From: Seison nebaliae
Lineage: Eukaryota > Rotifera > Pararotatoria > Seisonacea > Seisonidae
Assembly (NCBI GenBank): GCA_023231475.1
Contig: JALJEE010002436.1
Span: forward strand, 124,001 to 188,000
DNA: 64,000 bases
Direction of reading: 5' to 3'
This document shows positions 14,301 through 27,878 of this stretch, in pieces. A program made the translations under genes and the position numbers. The notes beneath the pieces were generated by a model. It did no database searches and was not told where the DNA came from. It saw only the letters and a list, made by a program, of their open reading frames with translations. Every line of letters starts with the position of its first letter. Positions within the stretch are counted from its first letter, which is position 1.

Positions 14301-16211
14301 CATGTTGAGATGAGAATGTCGAAATAATATTAATTTTCCCTTATTTCAATGGAGAATTTTCTAATAATATTTTCTTTATAACGTTACGATCTCCTTTCCT
14401 TCTTTTTGTTTATTTCCGTGACTGTCGTTATATTTTCCTTATGGAATTTCCTCCTCATTTCTCCAAATGAGAAATTGGAGAATGATTATCTTCGCCATTC
14501 GTTATCTTTGTATTTGTTATAATATTTATCTTGGTGAAAGAAAAAGTTTTTCGTTGGAAATTCCTCCGCGAACAGTTCGATGCTCGACATTTAAGCAGAC
14601 TACCTCGAATAATGAGAGAAGAATTGGTGAGATGGGAAGTGCAAGGAAATGATTAAATACCTGGAGATGGATATGAAGTACATTAGGAATACGAGAGAGA
14701 ATTCCATCCATTGACGCTTAAAAGTATGAGTATGGAAATGAAGAATAAATAAATGTAATAGTAAGATAAATCAAATTAATATTCTTTAAGCGCGAAGTTG
14801 GTTGGGAGAAAAATTCATATCAAATTAAAATCAACATTGGAGCAGTGCCATCCCTACACATCGGAGCCATTCCATAGTTTCACACGACATCACTTATTAT
14901 TTTGTGATGAATGGCAAGGTCAAAGTTGAATGGAGAAGTTAATGTAGAAATGTGAATTGGGAATGGGAAAGTAATAAGAAGTAATTTTGAGCACAATGCT
15001 CAACTATTCAGTTGATTTAGCCATTCACTTACTTCTGGTGGGCGATATGATTAAGAGATATGAATGATAATATCACAACATTCTCACCATCCTCATATTG
15101 TTTAGGTGGAGGGGGGCGATGGTAAGAGTCGAATGTTGATACAATACGAATAATTTATGAAAAAAACGAAACTATGTGAAAAGAAGAAGTTGGAGAAATT
15201 TGAACATTTAGTCAATGCTTTTACCGAACTGTAACTCATCCAAAAATTAGAAATGTTTATTATGTAACTGTGTCTGGTCTGTTTTGGTGCAAAATGTTCC
15301 AAATGTTCAAATGTCCACCGTATAATGCAAATGATAAACATTTTCTTATAACATACGTTATGCTTTATTGACAAATTTTTGTTCATTCATTTCTTAATGT
15401 TTGTTGGAATGTAAGTTATGATAGTGATGTCTAATAGGACGAACAACCAACAGATTTGAGGTCTCACCAACTGTAATAGGCCATTTATTACAATTGGAAT
15501 TCCGGGAAAGATAAAATGGACATTAAAGTGAAAATGGAAGATGAATATAATCATTTATCAAAAACTTTACAGATCTATTCCATTTCCACTAGGGAACTTT
15601 CTGGTGATTTTCCGATCAGTAGGAATCGATGTCGATTCATCGTCGATTCATATATCGATGATGTAACGATGAATGAAACGAGGAAATAGTGTCGATCTTT
15701 TCTTAGAACTAATGTTCGCGGTTGTTTATTAGTATATGATTTCAATTGGGTCGGTTTCCTTCCGCTTCCATTCTCGTCTGAATGCCATTTATATTATTAA
15801 ACAATTATATAAGTTATGATGCTCAATTGAATATTTCTTCTTTCATATGTCTGGAATAGTCTATTGAATTGAAATGTTATGTGAATGATATAAAGTTACG
15901 GAATTTGGGGGGAAAAACGGAAAACTTACTTTTCTTTATTAAGTTCGTTCGATGAAATCGAAACGAGTCTACATTTCATTTTATTCATAACTTCTTCTGA
16001 TGGAGAACATTGATCGGTTATTGAAAGGATATTGAAAAAGAAAAAATCGTTCCAATTTTCTATCATGTTCGTCGTGTAACATTTATTCCTTCCATAAATT
16101 AACAGTCAGTTATTCCAATTTAATTTGAATAGAATTCTTTTTAGTCGTTTTTATTTGGACTAAATAAATCGCGAATGATCATCGAATGATGCATCGATAT
16201 GAGAGAGTTGT
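11315..16211. other. 4.9 kb without a supported gene
   Basis: AT-rich sequence with only short ORFs (at most about 95 codons) on both strands and no recognisable domains. It contains a CA microsatellite (11646-11689) and an ATG/ATA triplet tract (12937-12964). It could be intergenic or a long intron if the Gln-rich exon ending near 11191 is spliced to the RhoGEF gene that begins at 16212. Confidence 0.5.
11646..11689. repeat. (CA)n microsatellite
   Basis: Eleven uninterrupted CA units, then an ATTG interruption and further CACACAGACACACAG repeats. It is a simple sequence tract in noncoding DNA. Confidence 0.9.
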
Positions 16212-19200
16212 ATGATTTCCTTAAGAAATCACTCATCCAAATTAACCATATCAGAAGATAAACTAATAAATATGAATGCGATCAAATCGCACGAATCTCA
16301 AGAAAAAAATAAAACTAGTGAGAGATACAAAGTTATCGGAGTGGACGACATCGTTCCATATGAAATGAATGCAGATAACAAATATCATGTTACCTATAAA
16401 AATAAGGAGATTAATCGAAAAGTCGCTACATACAAGAATATGAATAAACAGTATCGTTATCATATACCATCACCATTTCTTGTATCATCCAATGATGACG
16501 TTGGATTATTGAATAAGATTCGATTGAGAAACAATAAGAAATTGATCAATAAACAAATTAATGAATCGATAAAAAAGAAAAGTTTCAACAATTTCAATGA
16601 TCACATTTCTTCACTAAACACATCTACTACAACAACATCATCACTAATATCATCATCCACACCATTATTTTCGAAAGTACCTCTATCATTCTCTTGCTTA
16701 CGTATCAACGAGGTGCATCGAAGGAGAATGGGAAAAAAGAAGAAGAAGAAGACGCAACATAAATATAAGAAGAATAATAAACTATTTCTCACATCGTCAT
16801 CTTCCTCGTCCTTATCGCTCGTACAATCTACAAGTGTGTCCATGCCACTAAATAATCAATTAGATCACCATAATAATAATTGGATATATTCAACAAAATC
16901 AAATTCAATGTCCAATCATGACGGACATTTCGTTAATCGGGTAGAAAAGGTTTTGTCTGAAAAGTCTTATGATTTTCTTTACGATGAACATCGACGGAAG
17001 TTAAAATCAGCACCTCATTATCATCGGAATTTCCTTAAAGAAAATGTTTATACAAATAGTAATGATGACTCGTGTCCTAATCAAATCTTCTCTTCTTCCA
17101 CTTCATCATCTTTGTTCCCGTTTTCCATATGTTCATCGATTCTAACTCGACCCTCATCATCATCATCATCATCAATATTAACATCATCATCATCATCATC
17201 AGTAGCAACAACAACGGTAACAACGTCAATAATAGATGTATTATCTTCATTCAGTCGATGTGATTCGTATAAGAAACCATCAAAAAATTCTGATGAGAAT
17301 TCATCGAGGCAAATAAACAACGTCAATAATTTGACGAATAATTCGAGAGAATGGGAAAAGCAATTCACACAAGAACCGAACAGCTGGAAGAAGAAAAACA
17401 TTCATGTTCATCATAATAGTAATATCGATGATTTTAATGATGGTGTCTCGACCTTCAATTCCCCATCAAATCAATCGGATGAATGGAAATCAACTGTAAC
17501 GTTCGCTTTCAGTTCCGCAAGTGAACAACTGAACAATTTGCACTTTGTCTCTCTTCACTCGACTGAAAAGGAAAAAGTTCCGATGAATAACGAGAAAAGG
17601 ATTTCCACTCCCAAATTGAAGAAATTCGAATTAGAATCAAGAAAGACATCTCACTCCATTAACAACGAATGGATTGGTAAGTCGTCTCTCTCGATCGACC
17701 CAGATGATGATTTCACTGCAAAAAAATCCAAAAATAAACAGAACAATAATAGTGAAATAATTGGGAACAATAGACATAGTCGTTCAGATGTAAAAGTTCC
17801 CAATCATCAACTACTTCCATCAAACACATCAAATAATCGGTGTATTTTCGATAAGCTTACTAAGCTTACACAAAAGAAATTGATTGCCATTAACACAACG
17901 AAGAAATTACGTAACCAAACGAATGTAAATTCCAATGATGCAATTGAATCGAAAGAGAAAATTAAAAGTGGAAACTCGATAAATAATCAAACAATTTCAC
18001 GCGATTTATCAAACGCCACATATGGATGGAAGAAGGAAAAGAAGAGCAGCCATAATAACCTAATAAATAATATTAGAGAAAATGATTATTTTCGGAATAG
18101 AATGAAAAGTTCCATATCTGGTTTCATGAACAATGAACCGAATACGATTGCCGAACAATTGTATGAGAATCGATCAATTTACTGTAATTTTAATAGTGTC
18201 TCATCTAACAATTACAATGATTCTCGCACCATTCCCCATTGTTCCAATTCGTCTTCAATCACTCACCAACAAAACTTCACTCCACTTCCAACAACAACAA
18301 CAACAACAACTATTACGACTACCACCAATAATACGAATAGTCAACGAGACGATAATAAGAAGTTTTCTCTATCGGCAACTCCCGTACAATCTCCGTTTGG
18401 TAATCATTCTAATTATTCGATTATTTCCAATAATAGTTACTGCAATTCAGATCATGACGTTCATCAGAACAATGATGAATATGAAAAAACGGAAATGTTA
18501 CATTCAAATGATTCGTCCGATAATTATGTAAATTATTCTACACAAAAAATTCTCCGAAGTATTTCCGATGTTAATATTAATGATCTTCTATTCCCATCAA
18601 ACAAATTATCCGACAACTCTGTTCAACAACAAACGGAAGAATATTCAAAAGATTCCCAGGTATATCATCAAATAACTAATCAGAATGAGACGAATCAAAA
18701 GAATCATCATCATTCAAATCATAAAGAAGATGATTTAACAATGAAGAATTGTTCCTCCATTAATAACATTTATCCAGTCTCATCATTAGCCGTCTCAGTT
18801 AAATCTTGTAAATCTGTCATTATTAATCGATCGAAAGAGAAAGACAATTTTCAACATCTCAACAAATCCAACAACCAATTGAATGTGGAAGACTTAAAGA
18901 AAGCTCGTTCGCGATGGCAAAAAGTGAAAAATTCCGTTTTCTCCCGATCCGAATCCTTCCAATTCCGTTTTACTTCCGTCAATCCCGTCGTAGCTTATTA
19001 TGCGCACGAGGTTGGTCGTCGAGCGAAAGGTCGTTCCATGAAATACAAAAATTTCCAAAGACAAAACTCTCGTTCTTCCGATATTTCGGTTGTCGATTCG
19101 AATAATAAACCTCCGAACAAACGAAGTCTCTCACGAATATTATCCAACTCTACCACATCAACTCGCTTACAATACCGAACTCCAGTCGCAGGTATGCAAG

Positions 19201-22191
19201 ATGATCGTCCCGATGATCTGATGCAATCATCGAATAATTGTACGTTGTTGAACGAGAATATTTTCTACGAACAAGATGAAGAAGTTGATGATATTCCTCA
19301 ACTACTCAATCAGCAACATGATCAAAATTCCCGTCTAAAATATTCCAGTAGTTTACATACTGATCTTTCTCATCATAAATTAAATACAGAATTGATGGAA
19401 TCGCCATCACTCACCGTAAATTCAGATGTATGTGCAAATAATTGGAGGTCAATCATCGGTCAAGAGTCCAATGTATCCGTTTTTGAATTGGTAAATGTTT
19501 TTTCTAAATTCAAACTTAATTCCCAATCGAACAGTTCTAAATGAACTTGAAAAATTTTAATTAATTTAATTATTTTTTAAATTATTTTCCAGTAATATTT
19601 TTTTTTCAACAAAATCAAAAACAGAAAAATTTAACGGAAACTTATTAATTATTTTCTAAATATTTTTAGTTACAAATCCGATTAGGTGAATTGGTGAATT
19701 TACCTAATTTCCCAAATAACAACTTCCTCCAACACGAACGAATAGAGAATGACCAAAGTTCTCTCTATCTCAATCCGATTTTCAGTGGCGAGTTGATATT
19801 GGCTGACGTGCAGGATTTATGTCATAAGTCGAAAGAGAAAGTGAAAGAGAAGAATGTTAAAATGAATCATATGGACCATTTGTTGAGAACATTGGATGAG
19901 AATGGTGAGTTAATTTGGGCGGAAGATTGGGATGAGTTATTCGCCGTTTCCGCAGAAGAAAAGAAGACCATGTCACCAAATCTAATGAAACTTCAACATT
20001 ATATTTGGGAATTGTGCACTTTCGAATTGTCTTATATCGTCCAATTAGAAATGTTTATCAAAGTTAATTTAATTAATTTTTTAAAATAATAATGATAATA
20101 ATAATAATGTCGTTCAGCTCTATTATAATACAGTGTTAATGTTGAAAAATGAATCGTTATTGAATGATATTGAACCATCAAGATTGTTTGGAAATATTCG
20201 AGAAATATTTATTTGTCATCTAAATTTCTGGAGATATCATTTATTGAAATTCATACGAATATCGAAAACTAAAAAACAATTCGATCTGCCTCATCTCTCC
20301 ACCATTTTTCATGATGTTCATTTTAAATTTTTCTCTTTTTTTTCTATCTATTTCATTTCATAGTTTTCATTCCGTTTCTTTCCGTACGTTGAATTTTTCA
20401 GTCGGGAGATCTCTTGCAAATGTTATTTTAAGCAGAAGAATGAAGAATCCTCCGAATTCAAATCATTCATTGTCGTTAGTTTCCTTTAATAGAATTATCT
20501 TTAATTGAAATTACTTTACATATCTTTAGTTTACGGAAGGACATCCGACATGTCAACGATTAAATTTCAATGATATTTTCATCAAACCTATTCAACATCT
20601 GCCGAGATACAAATTATTATTAACTCAAATTCTCCGATTAGTTGAAGACGAATCGATAAAGATCGATTTGGAAGAAAAGGTTTATATTTCCATTAACTAT
20701 CAACAGAAAGAAACTTATGTTGTTTTTGAAGATTGAGAAGATTCACGAATTCCTCAATATCGTTCAACCTCACGCAGTTGACGAATCGGAATATTATCGA
20801 ATGAATAATTCTCTAAGTAAACTCGAATCTTATGATATAGTCAGCGAATCATTCGGTACAAATCATTCCGAAGAAATATCTAAAGTTATTTTTTAATTTT
20901 TTTAAAATTTTCAAAATTTTCTTTTTCTTCAATTTTTCTTCAAATTCAAAAATTCTTCAAAAAAAACCATAAATAGATCATTGAACGAGATAGTCATTTA
21001 GATTTGGGTTTTACAATACTCGAAACTAATCAACCTCGTAGATTACATCATTCGGGATCCGTTCGAATATTACGAGATACACATGGCGCAAAAAATTTGG
21101 ATGTGAATTGCATCTTATTTACAGACATTTTTCTCATAACTCGAAATTTCCGAAAGAATTGTGATAAGTTGAAAATAATTCGACCGCCAATTCATATAGA
21201 TCGAATTCGTTGGTCTTTATCGGAGACACAACCGAACACTTTAATTGTTTGGTCAATCGGAATAATGGGAAATGTTGACAATATTTTCACACTCTCCACT
21301 TCACAATGTGAAGAATGGCAGACAAAGTTGATGGAAGCACAAAAGGAATATGAGAAAACAAAAGAGAATTGTACTCGATGTATTGCCATGAAGAACGGTT
21401 ATGATATGTATATGAGAAGAATCGAATACGAAATTAAAAAAGCTAAACATCTCACATCAGATGAACATAAAAAATTGATGAAGCGATCTACAAACAGTTC
21501 AGATCAAAAACCATCAACATCAAATGAGATGAAAGAAGAAAAAAATTATTTTGACAGGAATTCTGATCAAAGAAATAACAAATTAACCAGACCTAAATAT
21601 CTTCCAGTAATTTGTGGTCCGGATGATGTGGAACCATCAGAGAATGGAAAAAACGGAAAAAATGTTCAGAGACAATTACAGAATGACAAACGATATCATA
21701 CGGCTGATTCTCTTCATGGCGTCAAAGAACAAAATCGTCGAACGGAAATTCAGAATCATGTAAATTCCAACAACATCAACTTACCTTCTGAATCGAAAGA
21801 TACAAAAATCAATCATATCGATGAACCACCATCATCATCAGGTATACCGTTACAAGATGCGAATACCATCGCTGCACTACTCAAACGTCAGTCGTTGAAC
21901 ACTCACGATAAACAGTTACAACAACAGAAAGGTAAAATGAATAAAGATTGTCCTCCATCAATCACATCTATCAATGATGGAAATCCGTCATTACGATCAT
22001 TCAAAAGTTCCTCTGGTGTTTCATCAAACTCCTCCCTCCTAATCACCGTTGACGACTCGAACAACTTAATGGAAGAGAGTTCACAAACGAACAAAATGAA
22101 CAGCCAAAAAGCAATGAAATTTCGTCGTCACAACGATCGAATTGTTCATTTATTAACGACGGAAGATAATAATGATGCCACCGAAGTATAA
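16212..22191 (+). CDS. PLEKHG5: PLEKHG5-like Rho guanine nucleotide exchange factor (DH-PH), 7 exons
   Basis: Exons: 16212-19490, 19670-20062, 20118-20315, 20364-20474, 20530-20679, 20732-20884, 20977-22191. All joins are phase 0 and give about 1,832 residues. Residues 1-1093 are disordered (Ser/Asn-rich) except for a compact block at about 890-1000 (KARSRWQKVKNSVF, VVAYYAHEVGRRAKGRS). The DH domain (about 1185-1410) opens with KKTMSPNLMKLQHYIWEL and continues through SRLFGNIREIF, HPTCQRLNFNDIFIKPIQHL and RYKLLLTQI. The PH domain (about 1450-1550) contains CILFTDIFLITRNFR and KLKIIRPPIHIDRI. These segments follow vertebrate PLEKHG5 nearly residue for residue, including the spacing across the splice joins. 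The family activates RhoA-type GTPases at cell junctions and in neurons. An in-frame TGA at 16200 supports the start, although an upstream exon is possible. The tail after the PH domain is disordered. Family assignment is confident; the GTPase target is inferred. Confidence 0.92.
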
Positions 22192-22351
22192 AAGATAATT
22201 TTATAAATAATAAAAGATATAATGGATTGAACAGTCTCCATTTGTTTTGCATTGCATCCGGTTATCATCAAATTTGAATTTAATAAAATCTCTTTATATT
22301 CGATAAGCAAGTTTATTTATAAAATATCTATAAAATTATTGAATTTTCTAA
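22192..22351. terminator. Shared 3' ends of convergent genes with poly(A) signals on both strands
   Basis: Only 160 bases separate the stop codon of the RhoGEF gene (+) from that of the four-helix membrane protein gene (-). AATAAA at 22282-22287 can serve the + transcript, and TTTATT at 22312-22317 is AATAAA for the - transcript. The two 3' untranslated regions probably overlap or nearly touch. Confidence 0.6.
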
Positions 22352-23154
22352 TTATCTGAAGTTTTGCATTCCATTATTAGGGTAAACAACTGAATTACCG
22401 TTTTGTTGCATGTTACCTGTTAACGGTATATCTGTCGAAGTTGTTTGCAGATTTAGAAAATATAAACGATTCTTTACCGCATGTACTAGATAAATCATCG
22501 CCCCTGCAAAAATAACTACTCCACTTGTTAAAATCAACGAATTGAGTATTACAGTTTTTTTCGGATTAACTACGAAATAAATAATAAACAAAAATAATAT
22601 TAAACTGATTTTTTAAGAAAATATTAAACTTGGATTTTCTTCAAATGAGAATGTAGTAGATGAATTTCTATTTTGAATTCCTATAATTCCTATAACTATG
22701 GACGCCACACCACCTAATAATAGAACCATAATACTAAATCCATTTGTAATCATCACTATGACGATACCAGTTCGAATAGATGCGAAGAATAACAAAACTC
22801 CATATAATAAACCGGCTACTCCTGAAATAAATCCAACGGGTATGTTCAGAGGTAGGTGATCAGCTTGTCTGATTCCTTGACAAATAAGAATTACAACACT
22901 TGCAGCGATCTTTAATAATAAATAGTTGAAATAAAAATTGACTATTAAAAATATGTGAAAAAAATTTAAACTATGACGAACGCGATCAGTTTCGCCAATT
23001 GTTTCGGAAAAACTTTATTAACATGCTCTTTTAATTGTTCCTGACGATAACGATAATATTCTAAACGGGCGGCGTCATAACGGGCAAAATCTTGCGCTGT
23101 CACATTTCCCATAGGAGGTTTCGGTGCATATGGATCATAGCGATTGTTGTACAT
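22352..23154 (-). CDS. Four-helix membrane protein (226 aa, 3 exons), family not identified
   Basis: Exons on the minus strand are 23154-22972, 22909-22630 and 22569-22352, with joins in phase 0 and phase 1 giving 226 residues. The N-terminus (about 45 residues) is Tyr/Pro-rich and cytosolic in character (NNRYDPYAPKPP). It is followed by four hydrophobic segments: LAKLIAFVIIAASVVILICQ; GFISGVAGLLYGVLLFFA; GIVIVMITNGFSIMVLL, continuing through GGVASIVIGIIGI; and LNSLILTSGVVIFAGAMIYL. The C-terminus is short, polar and Asn/Gln-rich. Overall size and topology resemble MARVEL or MS4A/CD20-type tetraspanners, but I see no diagnostic motif, so the family is left open. Both introns begin GTTTAA. The 61-nt gap between exons 2 and 3 contains in-frame stops, which confirms splicing. 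Confidence 0.75.
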
Positions 23155-26100
23155 TATTAAAGAACTGTTTTTAATTTTTTCTCGATATACGTAAATAGTG
23201 TGAAGTTTATTCGAACAATGAATAATAGTTTATGTTCGATTGAATAAATAAGTTATAAATCATATATTTATTCAGAAAGGAAGGACAGACAGTATGATAA
23301 TAACAATTAATCAATGAATCATCAAAAAATAGTTGGGAATACATAAATATTTGATATTAAATCACTTCTATTCGATTGACAAAATTATTAAACAAAATTT
23401 TATGGTAAAATGATCTACCAAAATCGTCATTCTCTCTATTACTTTAATTAATAGTCTGGCTTCCATTTATATAATAAATTAATTAAGGTTATCTTTCAAA
23501 AATGAGTAGTTCAGAACAAACTTCTTTTATGAAACTGAAAATTATCAATTTTTGTTTAAACGGAAAAAACGGAAAATATGTAAGTTTAATATGTATTTGA
23601 TTTTTTTCAAGAACTATATTAATCAACGCCAATTTCTAGTGATAAGTGGTGGTTATAGTCTCTTATCTGGTACGTTGATGTTTAATTTTTTCAAATATTT
23701 GTTGTACTATAATCAATTGATAATTTTGTCCTTACAGTTGTTAATTTCTTCAAATGTTTACTAAAAGAATTTTTGATTATGATATAAAATAATCTACACA
23801 TGGTTCTTCCTGACTAATTGAAATAGTTGAAAAGAGATGAATAGATGATAATTTATTTAATAATAATATTAATATTTATTATAATTTATATAATATTATT
23901 TATATTTAGTATAATATAATAATTTTAATTATAAATTGACTATAATTACAATTACTTGTTATAAATTTGAAGATATTGTTCATTATCGTTTTTTGATTGA
24001 TGCTTTGATTTGAGAAAAAAAGAAGAAATTATAAAATAAAAAAGAAAATCCTTCAAAAATTTACTGTAAGCTTAAAGGAATTTGGAGATTTTGGAGGTGA
24101 ATTGAGATGGAATGACAAGTTTTAACTAACGAATGAATGTCATAATTTTCTCCACATTGAAATATCAGTAACATAGAAATATCATTTGACAATAACATGA
24201 GAGAATTGAATAAAAGTACATTGGAAATCATATCAGTCAACATAGTTACAGGTTAGTTATGATATGTCGTGAAATGAAGCAAGAGAGAAAAAAAATAATC
24301 CGAATAGGGTTTCCTTTTTAATTATCTCATTATTCTTCTTCATATTATCATAATAATATGGAATTAGATGATACTCGATATGAGCAGTCTCATCGTCAAA
24401 ACGGAAGTGAAGAGAACCACATGCACTTTTCATATTACGATGTCAATCAGTAGAAATAGTAGAGGAATGATTGAGTATCCATTGCTTCATTAACGCAATT
24501 CTTATTTGATGGAATATTTCAAATGTTCTCCCATCGATTGACGATTAACGTAGAAGTCTTGATACGTATGCTCATGCATAAATATGTCAGTTTCATATGT
24601 TTTTCTATTCTCGAAATTCCTTCATCCACCTACTTCAGACAAGTACTGATATTTGAGTCTAGTCTACTGAGCATGTTCGTATTTGAAATGAGCAGCATCG
24701 CTAACATATAAATAGAGATATGTGATTAGAAGTGAATGATTGGAATATATATCGTTTGGAATATCGTTAGAATATTGTTCGAATGAAATTGATTTACTTA
24801 ATTATTTATTCCACGAATATCTATCTAACTACACCAATACAATCTATCTATATTCCCATCGACTATGGGAGGAATGTATAGAATTGGGAATGTGCAGCAA
24901 ATTATGAATTTCTTTCATTCCTTTTGTTTCCTAATTATCAATCTAACTTTTTCTAACATCATCAATCTGTTTTTGCCCATTTCAAACTGCCAATGGAACT
25001 ACTGACCAAAAGAATTCTTCTCACAACACAGACAGGAATAGATGGAAGAAATGTGAATCATCTTCCTCCGTCGAATCATCCGTCAAGTTGTGTACGATAA
25101 TTTGTTTTCACATAGTAGCATATTTTTTACAGATATCCGTTCTATTTATGGTATCGTTGGATGTGGTTAATCAGAATTATCTCCTTTGTACGAATGAATC
25201 GGTTGTACACGAAAATTTTCTCCGAAATTTATTCTATTACTTTTCTCTACATTCGAATCGCAGTGCCATAAATGCATCACTGATTCTATCTAACACGATA
25301 TTTCCCTCTCTACAGCCTCTCCCCTTTCCACCAACACTGACTCACAACATTTATCGCAATTCCTCCATTGTTGCATCACATTTCCTACCTGCTAACTAAC
25401 TTACTTGATTACCATTCCACATTTATTTAATTTCTTTTTGTAAATCGAAAAAAATTATAATATTCATGTTGGTGAAATGTATCTGATCGGAAATTTGTCA
25501 TTTTCCATCTCCATCACCATCACCACAACCACTACCTTCCGCTACAGCTGTTATGCATATTTGCACAGTTTAAAGATGAATTAATAAAAAGAATTGAAAC
25601 ATTCACTTAATTTCATTTCAAATTACGTATGAGAGAGAGAATATCATATGAAGAAAAGAAATTAATCTCCTCAATTCTCCATCGCTCTGACGTAATCGAT
25701 TAATGCGCAAAATTAGAATGAACCAATAATTTCCATCAATAGAGAATTAATGAAATTGTAGTGGTGGTTCTTAAGTCTTTTATCCGATGATCAACTGCAA
25801 CGATTACTAATTCGATTACTCTTCACCTTAACCATATTCAATCTGGTGTAAGAGGTATAATCTAATTCGATTTCTTCCAGTCCAGATCGAGAGACATCGA
25901 TTGATAGTTATAATGTTGATACTTATCTTTCCCACATGCTCTCCCCTACCGAATGTAAAGGCAAATAAATATTATTAGACAAATAGCACAATGGCAGTCC
26001 ATTGATGAATATTAGTTTTACATTAATAACTGTTGTTATTTATTGATTGACAGCTGCCAAATAGAAATGGTTTGCGCTAAACGGTTATTTAGATGGAAAA

Positions 26101-27878
26101 TCTCCGAAACTTTTATTTAAGTTGCTCCTAAACGAGATTTCTCCATGCCCTCCCGCCTAAACACAAGAGGAAACTGAATGAATTAATTTAATCTGGTGAG
26201 AAAAGCAATTTCTGGAACTAAACATTACCTTTCGTCATATTAGAGTGTAGTGATTAAATGTGATTATATTCCATTCACAGGCTATATCGATCGTGAAGGA
26301 GTTATTGAAACGAATTTCACTATTCCTTATTTCTCTCCTCATTCCACTTACACTTTCATAACTAGCATAAAATTTTGTAAAAGTTTACTTTGAAAGTTTT
26401 TTTCTCGTAATGAAATGTCAATTAAATCATTTCCTCCTTCTTTTTTTTTACTGTTGAATAATCAGTTAAATGGAATTTTATTGGTAAGATTATAATTGTC
26501 GGTTATGTTTCGGTTATGTAATGAATATAATTTTTCATGAGAAAATCAATTATTTCAATTGATATCACGATGTTATGACTTGATTGTTTTTGATTTTTTT
26601 ATTTTTCTTTTGATTATATCGTACGAATTCCTTAAGATGATTTAACGTACTTTATTATTTTGCTTCTAATCATCACATAAAATAGTATTATCGTTGAAAT
26701 GAAGAGAATAATTTCTATTTCTCGTCTGTCAGTTGCATTTGTGGGGAAATAATTGTCGAGAGAAATAAGGGAAATCTATCGGAAGTTCTAATTCATTATT
26801 AACATCAATCATTGTCACGAGGAGAAATTCTGGCATAACATCTAACAAAGAATTCCATTATTGTTGTTCTTGTTGTTGTTGTTATGGGATAGCGTTATCA
26901 TTGTAAAGAAGAAGAAGAATTCGAAGAGGAATCGTACAAAGAATAGAGGAAACACTTCGTTGACGAACCATTTCCCAAAATTACAACTCGAAGAAGAATC
27001 AGATATTCTAAATGTACATCGCTGATCATATGGTTGATGGAGTATGGTTGACGAACGAACAATTCAATTTCATATCGAACCACTTATGATTTGTGAATAA
27101 TACATCGCTAATGGGAGAGAAGGAATTGATATGATTTTCGATATTTCCACAGTAACTACCAAACAAAATTGAAACCATCATCATCAACATCAACATCATC
27201 ATCAATGGTGATGAGATAGATTAACAATCGACAGAACGACAACTTCAACATAATAAATATTTAAAGAACATTCTTCTTTTGATTTGGAAGGGAATTGATT
27301 GAACTCTCTAAATCGAGTGCAAAGAGACGACAAGAACTTCGACGAATTCCCAATCACAGTCTGATCTGAACGATATTCATATTAGCAATGCCATCATTGA
27401 TGATAATAGTGAGGGAATGAAGTAGAAAAGAAGGAAGTTTTGGAGTACTATTAATTGCTTTTTGTTTGCTTTGCAAATGAAATAGTCGCATTTATTTCTC
27501 TTTGCCTCTACACAACGGCAGAAAAAAGAGGAGCAGAAAGAAAGAAAGAAAGAAATAAATAAATAAATTTATTGGGGGAAATCTCGAAAAGGAACAAGAA
27601 TATTATAGGAGGAGAAAGTTAAGAATAATTCACTTAAAAAGCGAAGGAGAGAAAGGAGAGGAGGAGAATGAAGTGAAGGAAATTGTTTTCATCAATTGAA
27701 AATATTTCCAAAAAAACATTTATGATTATCATCAATTACTCAACATTTATTTCAATGATTGTTTGTTAAAAGACTCGATTCGGAAAGAAATCCATTCGAT
27801 TCATCAATTATTCAGTTATTCTTCTAATAAATCGAATAAAAAAGCAGCCACGAATTACCTTCATTATAATCGTTGATC
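23155..27878. other. 4.7 kb divergent intergenic region
   Basis: This region lies between the start of the four-helix protein gene (-) and the start of the UNC-93-like gene (+), so it should contain both promoters. It is very AT-rich around 23860-23960. ORFs are short (at most about 100 codons) and not domain-like. An AAAG/AAAT tract lies at 27536-27570. I see no other structure I can support. Confidence 0.5.
27536..27570. repeat. (AAAG)n/(AAAT)n simple repeat
   Basis: Tandem AAAG units pass directly into AAAT units about 300 bases upstream of the start codon of the UNC-93-like gene. Confidence 0.8.

Noticed and set aside
19491-19544. Read-through of the first RhoGEF exon to the stop at 19544
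   Set aside because: The GTAAAT donor at 19491 joins in phase to an exon that continues directly into the DH domain; the read-through translation is low complexity.
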